Part shown: in pieces, positions 33,585 through 42,587 of the stretch
Layout: every line of letters begins with the position of its first letter
Position numbering within the stretch: position 1 is the stretch's first letter
Notes under the pieces: model-generated
Database searches by the model: none
What the model was told of the DNA's origin: nothing
What the model saw: only the letters and a program-made list of their open reading frames with translations
Source: Ectopseudomonas mendocina
GTDB lineage: Bacteria; Pseudomonadota; Gammaproteobacteria; Pseudomonadales; Pseudomonadaceae
DNA length: 64,000 bases
Assembly: GCF_016008875.1 (NCBI RefSeq)
Contig: NZ_JADTQG010000017.1
Span: 62,001 to 126,000, forward strand
Reading direction: 5' to 3'
Program-made: the position numbers and the translations under genes

Positions 33585-35078
33585 GTGTACGAACTCAGCG
33601 ACTGGCAGCAACGCGCCCGCAATCAGGGCTTCATCGAACATGCGCTCATTCAGGGGCGCCGCGTCGCGGCGCAGTCCGGTGCCACCTTCGCCGCCATTAA
33701 CCCGGCCACCGGCCAGGTGCTGGCGCAGGTCGCCGCGTGTGGCGAGGCCGAAGTCGACCAGGCCGTACGTAGTGCCCGCCAGGCATTCGAGGCCGGCGTC
33801 TGGTCGCAGCGCAGCCCGGCCGAGCGCAAGCAGGTGCTGCTGCGCCTGGCTGAGCTGATCCTGGCCAATCGTGACGAGTTGGCGTTGCTCGACTCGTTGA
33901 ACATGGGCAAGCCGGTGATGGATGCCTGGAATATCGATGTGCCCGGCGCAGCCGGCGTCTTCCGCTGGTATGGCGAAAGCCTCGACAAGCTCTACGACGA
34001 GGTCGCCCCCTCTGCGCCCAATGTTCTGGCCACCATCACCCGCGAAGCGCTGGGCGTGGTCGCCGCCGTGGTGCCGTGGAACTTTCCGCTGGACATGGCC
34101 GCCTGGAAGCTGGCGCCGGCCCTGGCAGCAGGCAACTCGGTGGTGCTCAAGCCCGCCGAGCAGTCGCCATTCTCCGCCCTGCGCCTGGCCGAGCTGGCCT
34201 TGGAAGCCGGCCTGCCGGAAGGCGTGCTGAACGTGGTGCCGGGCCTCGGCGAGCACGCGGGCAAGGCCCTTGGCCTGCACATGGACGTCGACTGCCTGGC
34301 CTTCACCGGCTCGACCGAAGTGGGCAAGTACTTCATGAGCTACTCGGCACAGTCGAACCTCAAGCAGGTCTGGCTGGAGTGCGGCGGCAAGAGCGCCAAC
34401 CTGGTCTTTGCCGACTGTCAGGACCTCGATCTGGCCGCCGAGAAGGCCGCCTTCGGCATCTTCTTCAACCAGGGCGAGGTGTGCTCGGCCAACTCGCGCC
34501 TACTGGTGCAGCGCTCGATCCATGACGAGTTCGTCGAGCGCCTGCTGGCCAAGGCGCGCGAGTGGACGCCGGGCGATCCGCTCGATCCGGCGAGCCGTGC
34601 CGGCGCCATCGTCGATTCGGGGCAGACCGCGCGGATCATGGATTTCATCCGTGGCGCCGAAGCGGAGGGCGCGCGACTGGCCTGTGGGGGCCGGCAACTG
34701 ACCTTCAATGGTTCGGACAACTTCATCGCGCCGACCCTGTTCACCGGCGTTGCGCCGAACAGCCGGCTGGCCCGCGAGGAAGTCTTCGGCCCGGTGCTGG
34801 CGGTGATGCCCTTCGATAGCGAAGACGAGGCCGTGCAACTGGCCAACGACAGCGTCTATGGCCTGGCAGCCTCGCTGTGGAGCGACGACCTGCACCGCGC
34901 CCATCGCGTCGCACGGCGCCTGAAGGCGGGTACCGTTTCGGTCAACACCGTCGATGCGCTGGATGTCACTGTGCCTTTCGGCGGCGGTAAGCAATCCGGT
35001 TTTGGCCGCGACCTGTCGCTGCACTCGTTCGACAAGTACACCCAGCTGAAAACCACCTGGTTCCAGTTGCGCTCCTAA
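33585..35078 (+). CDS. Aldehyde dehydrogenase (PuuC/KauB-like)
   Basis: The 497-residue NAD(P)-dependent enzyme has the class-typical motifs: PWNFPLDMAAWKLAPALAAGN, general base Glu265 in WLECGGKS, nucleophile Cys300 in FNQGEVCSANS, and GPVLAVMPFDSEDEAVQLAN. It is most like PuuC and KauB, which oxidise gamma-glutamyl-aminobutyraldehyde or guanidinobutyraldehyde in polyamine catabolism. It starts with GTG at 33585 (SD AAGGGG 6 nt upstream); GTG 33582 is an alternative. It begins a unit with a permease and aminotransferase and would oxidise the aldehyde formed by deamination. Confidence 0.92.
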   Translation: MYELSDWQQRARNQGFIEHALIQGRRVAAQSGATFAAINPATGQVLAQVAACGEAEVDQAVRSARQAFEAGVWSQRSPAERKQVLLRLAELILANRDELALLDSLNMGKPVMDAWNIDVPGAAGVFRWYGESLDKLYDEVAPSAPNVLATITREALGVVAAVVPWNFPLDMAAWKLAPALAAGNSVVLKPAEQSPFSALRLAELALEAGLPEGVLNVVPGLGEHAGKALGLHMDVDCLAFTGSTEVGKYFMSYSAQSNLKQVWLECGGKSANLVFADCQDLDLAAEKAAFGIFFNQGEVCSANSRLLVQRSIHDEFVERLLAKAREWTPGDPLDPASRAGAIVDSGQTARIMDFIRGAEAEGARLACGGRQLTFNGSDNFIAPTLFTGVAPNSRLAREEVFGPVLAVMPFDSEDEAVQLANDSVYGLAASLWSDDLHRAHRVARRLKAGTVSVNTVDALDVTVPFGGGKQSGFGRDLSLHSFDKYTQLKTTWFQLRS

Positions 35079-35144
35079 TGGGGCGAGCTGGCTGCGTGCA
35101 CGCTTTCCCTCCATGCACAACAACAAGATCGCAGGAGATTTGCC

Positions 35145-36569
35145 ATGACTGATGCCGATATTTCTCTCGGTTCGCGCCCCGTCGAAATCACCCCGGCCTC
35201 GGGCAGGCTGAGCCGCAAGCTGGGCCTGGTCGCACTGCTGTCGGTTTCCGTCGGCCTGGTCATCTCCCAGGGCGTGATGGTGCTGATGCTTCAGGGCGTC
35301 GGCATCGCTGGCCCGGCGTTTCTGATACCGCTGTCGCTGGCCTTCCTGCTGGCGCTGACTTACGCATGCTCGTTCTCCGAGCTGTCGCTGATGATTCCGC
35401 GCGCCGGCAGCCTGAGCAGCTACACCGAAGTGGCCCTTGGGCATTTCGCGGCGATCGTCTCGACCTTCTCCGGCTACGTGGTGGTGGCGATGTTCGCCCT
35501 GTCCGCCGAATTGCTGTTGCTCGATCAGATCATCAGCCATGTCTATCCGGGCCTGTTCCCCGGCATGAGCGTTGCGGTCGGCGTGCTGGTGCTGTTCACC
35601 CTGCTCAATCTGCTTGGCATCGATATCTTCGCCCGCCTGCAGACCGCACTGGCCACGGTGATGCTGATCATCCTGCTCGCGCTGGGGCTTTCGGCAATCA
35701 GCGGCAGTGGCAGCGAACCGGCGTTGAGCGGCGGCCTGCCCGACGAGTGGAACCCGATGGGTGTGGGTGTGCTGACCCTCGTGGCGTTGGCCATCTGGGG
35801 CTTCGTCGGTGCCGAGTTCGTCTGCCCGATGGTGGAGGAGTCGCGACGTCCCGAGCGCAACATTCCCTGGGCGATGATCCTCGGCATCACCATCATCTTC
35901 GTGGTCATTGCCTTGTACGCCATCGGTGCCTTGTATTACGTGTCGCAAGACGAGTTGGCCAGCTCTGCGCTGCCGCACTACCTCTACGCCACGGCGATGT
36001 TCGGTGAGTCCGGCAAGCACGTGCTGGTGATCGCCGCGACCATGGCCACCTGCAGCACATTGAACACCTCTCTGGCCGCTATTCCACGGATGCTTTACGG
36101 GATGGCGGACAATGGCCAGGCCTTTCCGCAGTTCAAGCTGCTCAGCCGGCGTTTCAACACGCCCTGGGTCGCGGTGCTGTTCGTGGCCGCGATCACCGGG
36201 CTGCCGATCCTGTTCATGGGCGATGATCCGGGTGTGGTCGGCATGCTGCTGATTGCCGCCGCGATTGCCTGGCTGCTGGCCTACATCGTCTGCCACCTGG
36301 ACGTGATTGCGCTGCGCCGTCGTTACCCGGATCTCAAGCGTCCCTTCCGCACGCCGTTCTACCCGTTGCCGCAGCTGCTGGGCATCGTGGGTATGCTGAT
36401 CTCCATCTACTACGCCTCGCCGACGCCGGAAATGACCGAGGCGATTTTCACCAGCGCCGGCGTGGTGCTGGGGCTGGTTTCGATAATCGCCGTGGTATGG
36501 ATCAAGCTGGTGATGCGCAAGCCACTGTTCACCCCGGAACCGCTGGAAAACGTACTTAACCGTCAATGA
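35145..36569 (+). CDS. APC-family amino acid/polyamine permease
   Basis: This 474-residue membrane protein has about 12 TM helices and APC signatures: SVGLVISQGVMVLMLQGVG in TM1, WGFVGAEFVCPMVEES in TM6 region, and FGESGKHVLVIAATMATCSTLN. The SD AGGAG (35132-35136) precedes the ATG. It lies between ALDH and aminotransferase genes, 66 and 59 bp away, so it probably imports the amine substrate or a pathway intermediate. PuuP-like putrescine or general amino-acid transport are both possible. Confidence 0.9.
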   Translation: MTDADISLGSRPVEITPASGRLSRKLGLVALLSVSVGLVISQGVMVLMLQGVGIAGPAFLIPLSLAFLLALTYACSFSELSLMIPRAGSLSSYTEVALGHFAAIVSTFSGYVVVAMFALSAELLLLDQIISHVYPGLFPGMSVAVGVLVLFTLLNLLGIDIFARLQTALATVMLIILLALGLSAISGSGSEPALSGGLPDEWNPMGVGVLTLVALAIWGFVGAEFVCPMVEESRRPERNIPWAMILGITIIFVVIALYAIGALYYVSQDELASSALPHYLYATAMFGESGKHVLVIAATMATCSTLNTSLAAIPRMLYGMADNGQAFPQFKLLSRRFNTPWVAVLFVAAITGLPILFMGDDPGVVGMLLIAAAIAWLLAYIVCHLDVIALRRRYPDLKRPFRTPFYPLPQLLGIVGMLISIYYASPTPEMTEAIFTSAGVVLGLVSIIAVVWIKLVMRKPLFTPEPLENVLNRQ

Positions 36570-36628
36570 ACTCCATCCGGGGCCGGACCCCGGACATTTG
36601 CTCACATGTACAAGGCGAGGCGACTGCC

Positions 36629-38011
36629 ATGACTCTTCCTAAAACTGCCGAACGTTCCACCCGCGACTACCAGACCCTGGATGCGGCCCACCACATCCAT
36701 GCCTTCCTTGACCAGAAAGCCCTCAACGAGAAGGGTGCCCTGGTGATCGCCAAGGGCCAGGGCCTGAACCTGTGGGACACCGACGGCAAGCGCTACCTCG
36801 ATGGCATGTCCGGTCTGTGGTGCACCGCGCTGGGCTATGGCCGCGCCGACCTCAACGCTGCCGCCGCGCGCCAACTGGAAGAGCTGCCGTACTACAACCT
36901 GTTCTTCCACACCACCCACCCGCGGGTGGTGGAGCTGTCCGAGCTGCTGTTCAGTCTGCTGCCCACGCACTACAGCCACGCCATCTACACCAACTCCGGC
37001 TCCGAGGCCAACGAGGTGCTGATCCGCAGTGTGCGCCGCTACTGGCAGGTGGTCGGCAAGCCGCAGAAGCGCATCATGATCGGCCGCTGGAACGGCTACC
37101 ACGGCTCCACCCTGGGCAGCACCGCACTGGGCGGCATGGGCTTCATGCACGAGATGGGCGGCATGCTGCCGGACTTCGCCCATATCGGCGAGCCGTACTA
37201 CTTCGCCGAAGGCGGCGAGCTTTCCGAAGAGGCGTTCGGCCTCAAGGCGGCCCGCGAGCTGGAAGCGAAGATTCTCGAACTGGGCGCCGAGAACGTCGCT
37301 GCCTTCGTCGCCGAGCCTTTCCAGGGCGCCGGCGGCATGATCTTCCCGCCGGCCAGCTACTGGGCCGAGGTGCAGCGCATCTGCCGCCAGTACGACGTGC
37401 TGCTGTGCGCCGACGAAGTGATCGGCGGCTTCGGCCGCACCGGCGAATGGTTCGCCCATGAGCATTTCGGCTTCCAGCCCGACACCCTGACCATTGCCAA
37501 AGGCTTGACCAGCGGCTACATCCCCATGGGCGGCCTGGTGCTGTCCAAGCGCATCGCCGATGCCCTGGTGCAGGAAGGCGGCGTATTCGCCCACGGCCTG
37601 ACCTATGCCGGCCATCCGGTGGCGGCCGCCGTGGCCATCGCCAACCTCACCGCGCTGCGCGACGAGAAGATCGTCGAGACGGTGAAGGCCGACACCGGCC
37701 CATACCTGCAGAAGCTGCTGCGTGAGACCTTCGCCGATCACCCGCTGATCGGCGATATCCAGGGCACCGGCCTGGTCGCTGCGCTGCAGTTCGCCGAAGA
37801 CAAGGCCACGCGCAAGCGTTTCGCCAACGAGAACGACATCGCCTGGCACTGCCGCACGGCCGGTTTCGACGAGGGTCTGATCATCCGTTCTACTCTGGGT
37901 CGCATGATCATGGCGCCAGCGCTGGTGGCCACGCATGCCGAGCTGGACGAACTGGTGGAAAAGACCAAGCGCGCAGTGGACCGCACCGGGCGCGAGTTGA
38001 ACCTGCTGTAA
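36629..38011 (+). CDS. Class III (omega) aminotransferase, SpuC-like
   Basis: The 460-residue PLP enzyme has SGSEANEV (123-130), WNGYHGSTLG, D262-E263 in LCADEVIGGFGRTG, and the PLP Lys291 in TIAKGLTSGYIPMGG. This is the pattern of putrescine/polyamine:pyruvate aminotransferases (SpuC) and related amine transaminases. It would convert a primary amine to an aldehyde, the substrate of the ALDH encoded upstream. The ATG at 36629 follows a weak SD. A TSGYIP motif is common in this subgroup. The exact amine is unknown. Confidence 0.93.
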   Translation: MTLPKTAERSTRDYQTLDAAHHIHAFLDQKALNEKGALVIAKGQGLNLWDTDGKRYLDGMSGLWCTALGYGRADLNAAAARQLEELPYYNLFFHTTHPRVVELSELLFSLLPTHYSHAIYTNSGSEANEVLIRSVRRYWQVVGKPQKRIMIGRWNGYHGSTLGSTALGGMGFMHEMGGMLPDFAHIGEPYYFAEGGELSEEAFGLKAARELEAKILELGAENVAAFVAEPFQGAGGMIFPPASYWAEVQRICRQYDVLLCADEVIGGFGRTGEWFAHEHFGFQPDTLTIAKGLTSGYIPMGGLVLSKRIADALVQEGGVFAHGLTYAGHPVAAAVAIANLTALRDEKIVETVKADTGPYLQKLLRETFADHPLIGDIQGTGLVAALQFAEDKATRKRFANENDIAWHCRTAGFDEGLIIRSTLGRMIMAPALVATHAELDELVEKTKRAVDRTGRELNLL

Positions 38012-38254
38012 CCCCAGGTGATGGGGTCCTTTCTGTAGGAACCGTTGATCCACAAATTCGCTGAAGCGGTACGCCGCCCGGCCGCTCCTGCAGAAACGGC
38101 CCTGCGCCGCGCCCCATCGCCTACCAACCGCCCCGCAGAGGGCGGGCAAGAAACCAGGAGCCGACCCGCAGAGGCCGGCCCTGATTGCCTTTCAGGCCTC
38201 TGGCCAATCCCTGCCTCACACCAGCAATGCACCAACAGGTTGTGGGAGCGCTTC

Positions 38255-39241
38255 ATGAAATCATCCTTGCGTCATCGTCTCGCCCGTTCGTTCGCCTGCA
38301 CCGCTCTGGCTGCCAGCCTGGCCGCCACCGCCCAGGCCGGCACGCTATCCATCGGTCATACCACCTGGGTCGGCTACGGCACCCTGTACCTGGCCCGTGA
38401 CCTCGGCTACTTCAAGGAAGCCGGCCTCGATCTGCAACTGACCACCATCGAAGAAGCCTCGATGTACATGGCCGCACAAGCCTCGGGCAAGCTGTCCGGC
38501 TCGGCCTCGACCATCGACGAGATCCTCAAATACCGCTCCAAGGACTTCTGCTTCAAGGCCGTCGCGGCGCTGGACGAGTCCCACGGTGGCGACGGTCTCG
38601 TCGTACACGACGACATCGCCGGCATGCAGGACCTCAAAGGCAAGGCCGTGGCCGTCAATGAAGGTTCGGTATCGCAGTTCTGGCTCAGCTACCTGCTGAA
38701 GAAGGCCGGCATGAGCATGGCCGACATCGAAGTGCAGAACATGACTGCCGACGATGCCGCCTCGGCCTTCATCGCCGGCCACGTTCCGGCCGCGGTGACC
38801 TGGGAGCCGAACCTGACCATGGTCAAGCAGAAGGGCAGCGGCAAGGTGCTGGTCGATAGCAGCGAAACCCCCGGTGTGATCGTCGATGTGGTCGCGCTCG
38901 ATTGCGACGTGATCGAAAAACAGCCGGAGGACGTCAAGGCACTGGTTGCCGGTCTGTACAAGGCGGTCGAGTTCACCAAGACCAATCCGGAAAAAGCCTA
39001 CGAGATCATGGCCAAGGGCGTCGGTGGCTACCTGTCCAATCCCAAGGATCTGGCCGAAGCCGCCAAGGGCGTGACCTTCTACGACCAGGCCATGAGCGAG
39101 AAGCTGCTCGGCACCCCCGGCCAGGCCGGCGATATCGCCGAGATCATCAAGCTGGCCAACGAGACGTGGAGTTCGCTGCAGGGCAAGCCCTACACGGTGA
39201 GCTACGAGGATCTGGTGGATACCTCGTTCGTCACTCCCTGA
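38255..39241 (+). CDS. NitT/TauT-type ABC substrate-binding protein
   Basis: The 328-residue protein has a signal peptide (MKSSLRHRLARSFACTALAASLAATAQA, cleavage after residue 28), then TLSIGHTTWVGYGTLYLARDLGYFKEAGLDLQL, the SsuA/NMT1 pattern with periplasmic fold. FIAGHVPAAVTWEPNLTMV matches the hinge/ligand region. Relatives bind nitrate, taurine, sulfonates, thiamine precursors or short organic N compounds. It is followed after 127 bp by the permease gene, with a REP palindrome in the gap, so the binding protein may be made in excess. The neighbours favour an organic nitrogen compound over sulfonates. Confidence 0.9.
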   Translation: MKSSLRHRLARSFACTALAASLAATAQAGTLSIGHTTWVGYGTLYLARDLGYFKEAGLDLQLTTIEEASMYMAAQASGKLSGSASTIDEILKYRSKDFCFKAVAALDESHGGDGLVVHDDIAGMQDLKGKAVAVNEGSVSQFWLSYLLKKAGMSMADIEVQNMTADDAASAFIAGHVPAAVTWEPNLTMVKQKGSGKVLVDSSETPGVIVDVVALDCDVIEKQPEDVKALVAGLYKAVEFTKTNPEKAYEIMAKGVGGYLSNPKDLAEAAKGVTFYDQAMSEKLLGTPGQAGDIAEIIKLANETWSSLQGKPYTVSYEDLVDTSFVTP

Positions 39242-39257
39242 GCCTTCGACCCAGCCT

Positions 39258-39306
39258 TGTAGGAGCGGCTTTAGCCGCGAAGCTCGCGGATGAATCCGCT
39301 CCTACA
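39258..39306. repeat. REP palindrome between binding-protein and permease genes
   Basis: TGTAGGAGCGGCTTTAGCCG and CGGATGAATCCGCTCCTACA form the outer arms; inner GCCGCGAAGCTCGCGGA pairs less well. This is the standard Pseudomonas REP type, sitting inside the transporter operon. Confidence 0.8.
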
Positions 39307-39367
39307 ACGGCCGTGGCAACCCATACGGCTTGGCGGTCTTTTCAGCATTCGCAACACGAGGTGGTTA

Positions 39368-40171
39368 ATGGCCACGCAAAAATCCTGGGTGCAGCGTTGC
39401 CTGACCCCGAAAGTCGACTTGCCGAGACCACTGGTGCTCGGCTTCGCCAGCCTGTGCTGGCTGCTGGTGCTTGGCCTCTGGGCTTTGCTTTCCTACGGCG
39501 GCGTGGTGCCGTCGATGTTCCTGCCAACGCCGGGCGATGTGATCGCTGCCGGTGTGCGTCTTGCCGGTGACGGCACTCTGAGCAAGCATGTGCTGGCCAG
39601 TCTTGAGGTGGTGCTGATCGGTTTCGCCATTTCCTCGGCGGTCTCGGTGCCGCTGGGCCTGCTGATGGGCAGCTTTCGTATCGTCCAGGCGTTCCTCGAG
39701 CCGCTGGTCAACTTCATCCGCTACTTGCCGGTCACCAGCTTCGTGCCGCTGTTCATCCTGTGGATCGGCATCGGCCTGGAACAGCGTGTTGCGGTGATCA
39801 TCTTCGGCGTGTTCTTCCAGCAACTGGTGATGATCGCCGACGTCTCCAAGGGCGTGTCCAAGGATCTGCTCAACGCCAGCTACACCCTCGGCGCCAGCCG
39901 TCGCGACGTGGTCCTGCACGTGCTCGGCCCGGCTTCGCTGCCGGGGATTCTCGACACCCTGCGCGTGACCATGGGCTGGGCCTGGACTTACCTGGTGGTG
40001 GCCGAACTGGTCGCCGCGAGCAGCGGCCTGGGCTACATCAGCCTCAAGGCCATGCGTGGCTTTCAGGTGGACGTGATCTTCCTCGCCATCGCCATCATCG
40101 GCCTGCTCGGGCTGATGACCGACCAACTGTTCCGTCTGCTTCGACTGAGGATTGCCGCATGGGCGCAGTAG
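39368..40171 (+). CDS. ABC transporter permease (NitT/TauT type)
   Basis: The 267-residue permease has about six TM helices and an EAA loop (DLLNASYTLGASRRDVVLHVLGPASLPGILDTLRV). FLPTPGDVIAAGVRL near the N-terminus and WTYLVVAELVAASSGLGYI are typical of SsuC/TauC relatives. The ATG at 39368 is chosen because upstream start options lie in the REP-containing gap. Its end overlaps the ATPase start by 13 bp. Confidence 0.92.
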   Translation: MATQKSWVQRCLTPKVDLPRPLVLGFASLCWLLVLGLWALLSYGGVVPSMFLPTPGDVIAAGVRLAGDGTLSKHVLASLEVVLIGFAISSAVSVPLGLLMGSFRIVQAFLEPLVNFIRYLPVTSFVPLFILWIGIGLEQRVAVIIFGVFFQQLVMIADVSKGVSKDLLNASYTLGASRRDVVLHVLGPASLPGILDTLRVTMGWAWTYLVVAELVAASSGLGYISLKAMRGFQVDVIFLAIAIIGLLGLMTDQLFRLLRLRIAAWAQ

Positions 40172-40992
40172 CCAAGAAACCCTACATCATGCCGGCGCTC
40201 AGCGAGTACGCCGAGGTCGAGGCGCGGCTCAAGGTGGACAACGTCAGCCTGCGCTACCGCTCGCCCAAGGGCGAGACCTTCACCGCGCTGGATCGCGTCT
40301 CCTTCGAGGTGCCGGATCAGCAGTTCGCGGTGATCGTCGGCCCGTCCGGCTGCGGCAAGTCGAGCCTGCTCTATCTCACCGCCGGGCTCAACGAGCCGAC
40401 AGAGGGCGATATCTACGTCGGCGGGCAGAAGGTCATCGGTCCCGGCGCCGACCGTGGCATGGTGTTTCAGGGTTACACCCTGTTCCCCTGGCTGACCGTG
40501 CGCGAGAACATCGAGTTCGGCCTCAAGCGGCGCAAGCTGCCGGCCAGCGAAATCCGCACCATCGTCGAGTTCTACCTCAATGAAGTGGGCCTGGCCAAGT
40601 TCGCCGAACATTACCCCAAGCAGCTCTCCGGCGGCATGATGCAGCGCGTGGCCATCGCTCGCGCGCTGGCCAACGACCCGCAGATCCTGCTGATGGACGA
40701 ACCCTTCGGCGCCCTCGACAGCCAGACCCGCCTGCAGATGCAGCAACTGCTGCTGCAGGTGTGGGGCAACGCCAAGAAGACCGTGGTGTTCGTCACCCAT
40801 GACATCGACGAAGCGATCCTGCTCGCCGACCGCATCTACGTGATGGGCGCGCGCCCCGGCCGCATCAAGGAAATCCTCGACGTGCCGATCGAGCGCCCGC
40901 GCAACCTTGACGTGGTCATGGAGCCGGAATTCATCCGCATGAAACGGCACATCCTCGGCCTGCTGCACAACGATATGGAAGAGGTGCACTGA
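40159..40992 (+). CDS. ABC transporter ATPase (NitT/TauT type)
   Basis: The 277-residue ATPase has GPSGCGKSSLLYL (Walker A), LSGGMMQRVAIARALA (signature), ILLMDEPFGALDSQTR (Walker B) and VFVTHDIDEAILLADR. It overlaps the permease gene by 13 bp and is followed after 1 bp by the GMC gene, which places the oxidoreductase in the same transcript. It powers uptake of the ligand bound by the protein at 38255. Confidence 0.95.
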   Translation: MGAVAKKPYIMPALSEYAEVEARLKVDNVSLRYRSPKGETFTALDRVSFEVPDQQFAVIVGPSGCGKSSLLYLTAGLNEPTEGDIYVGGQKVIGPGADRGMVFQGYTLFPWLTVRENIEFGLKRRKLPASEIRTIVEFYLNEVGLAKFAEHYPKQLSGGMMQRVAIARALANDPQILLMDEPFGALDSQTRLQMQQLLLQVWGNAKKTVVFVTHDIDEAILLADRIYVMGARPGRIKEILDVPIERPRNLDVVMEPEFIRMKRHILGLLHNDMEEVH

Positions 40993-40993
40993 G

Positions 40994-42580
40994 ATGAGCG
41001 AGAGCTTCGACTACCTGATCGTCGGCGCCGGCTCGGCTGGCTGCGTGCTGGCCAACCGCCTGAGTGCCGACCCGACCGTGCGCGTGTGCCTGATCGAGGC
41101 CGGCGGCAGCGACGCCAGCCCACGGGTGCAGGTGCCGGCCGGCACCATCACGCTTTACAAGAGCCGCGTGTTCAGCTGGAACTACTTTTCCGCGCCGCAG
41201 AAGCACCTCGCCGGGCGTCGCTTGCACACCCCGCGCGGCAAGGCGCTGGGGGGCTCCAGCTCGATGAACAGCATGATCTACATCCGTGGCGACGCCAGCG
41301 ACTACGATCGCTGGGAAGCCGCCGGCTGTCCCGGCTGGGGCTGGAACGACGTGCTGCCGTACTTCAAGAAATCCGAAGGCAACTGCCTGGGCCAGGCGTT
41401 GCAGTACCACGGCACTCAGGGCGAACTGCTGGTGGACAGGCCGCGCGACCCCAATCCGCTGTCCGAGCGCTATATCCGCGCGGCGGAACAGATCGGCCTG
41501 AAGCGCAACGACGACTTCAACGGCGGAACTCTGGAAGGCGTCGGTCTCTACAACGTCACCCAGAAGAATGCTCGGCGCCTGTCCAGCTATCGCGCCTTCG
41601 TCGCCCCGGTGTGCCAGCGTGACAACCTCACCGTGCTCACCGGCTGCGAAGTGGAACGCCTGCTGCTCGACGGCGAGCGTGTCACCGGCCTGGAGCTGCG
41701 CGAGAACGGCCAGTGGCGCACGCTGCACTGCACGCGCGAGACGATTCTCTGCGCCGGCTCGCTGGGTTCGCCGCATATCCTGCTGAAATCCGGCGTCGGC
41801 CCGAAAGCCGAGCTGGAGGCCGCTGGCGTGGCCTGCAAGGTCGATCTGCCCGGTGTCGGCAAGAACCTGCAGGATCATATCGACGGCACGCTCACCGTGC
41901 GCTCGAAGAGCCCGCTGTCGCTGGGTTTCTCCCTCGGTGCGCTGCCGAAGATCATCGCCTCGCCGTTCAAGTACCTGACGCAGAAGATGGGCTGGCTGAC
42001 CACCAACTACGTCGAGGCCGGCGGCTTCGCCCGTACACCTCTGGCTGACAGCCTGCCGGATGTGCAGATGCACTTCGTGCCGGGTTATCGCAGCCACCGT
42101 GGGCGCCTGTTCGAGTGGGGCCACGGCTATGCCATCCACACCTGCGTGCTACGCCCGAAAAGCATCGGTGAAGTACGCCTGGGCGAAGGCCGAAGTCTGA
42201 GCATCGACTTCAACTTCTTCAGCGACGAGCAGGACGCCCGCGTGCTGGTGGAGGGCGTCAAGCTGGCGCGACGCATTCTCGCCCAACCCGAGTTCGACGA
42301 TATCCGTGGCGAGGAAATGCTGCCGGGGCCGCAGGTGCAGAGCGACGAAGAGCTGCTGGCGCATCTGCGCGAGCATGCCGCCACCGTGTTCCACCCGGTC
42401 GGCACCTGCAAGATGGGCGCGGACGAGGCGGCGGTAGTCACACCGGATCTCAAGGTGCGTGGCGTGACCAACCTGCGCGTGGCCGACGCCTCGATCATGC
42501 CAACGCTGATCAGCGGCAACACCAACGCGCCGTGCATCATGATCGGCGAGAAGGCGGCCGATCTGATCCGCCAGGGCTGA
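40994..42580 (+). CDS. GMC-family FAD oxidoreductase (choline dehydrogenase-like)
   Basis: The 528-residue flavoenzyme has an N-terminal FDYLIVGAGSAGCVLANRL FAD motif, GGSSSMNSMIYIRGDASDYD (GMC signature 1), ILCAGSLGSPHILLKSGVG (signature 2), and a late VFHPVGTCKMG holding the active-site His. GMC enzymes oxidise alcohols such as choline or other amino alcohols to aldehydes, and pass electrons to a quinone or carrier. Its place at the end of the ALDH-aminotransferase-ABC unit suggests an alcohol or amino-alcohol substrate or intermediate. It is not betA by context (no betB/betI nearby). Confidence 0.92.
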   Translation: MSESFDYLIVGAGSAGCVLANRLSADPTVRVCLIEAGGSDASPRVQVPAGTITLYKSRVFSWNYFSAPQKHLAGRRLHTPRGKALGGSSSMNSMIYIRGDASDYDRWEAAGCPGWGWNDVLPYFKKSEGNCLGQALQYHGTQGELLVDRPRDPNPLSERYIRAAEQIGLKRNDDFNGGTLEGVGLYNVTQKNARRLSSYRAFVAPVCQRDNLTVLTGCEVERLLLDGERVTGLELRENGQWRTLHCTRETILCAGSLGSPHILLKSGVGPKAELEAAGVACKVDLPGVGKNLQDHIDGTLTVRSKSPLSLGFSLGALPKIIASPFKYLTQKMGWLTTNYVEAGGFARTPLADSLPDVQMHFVPGYRSHRGRLFEWGHGYAIHTCVLRPKSIGEVRLGEGRSLSIDFNFFSDEQDARVLVEGVKLARRILAQPEFDDIRGEEMLPGPQVQSDEELLAHLREHAATVFHPVGTCKMGADEAAVVTPDLKVRGVTNLRVADASIMPTLISGNTNAPCIMIGEKAADLIRQG

Positions 42581-42587
42581 GTTTGGC

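Noticed and set aside
34500..36605. Minus-strand 700-codon frame opposite the ALDH and permease genes
   Set aside because: Gln/His/Arg/Gly-rich low-complexity translation typical of antisense of GC-rich genes; the plus strand has conserved enzymes and a membrane protein.
38160..38205. GAGGCC...GGCCTC inverted repeat before the binding-protein gene as a riboswitch
   Set aside because: Arms are short (8 bp) and no conserved aptamer pattern is recognisable.
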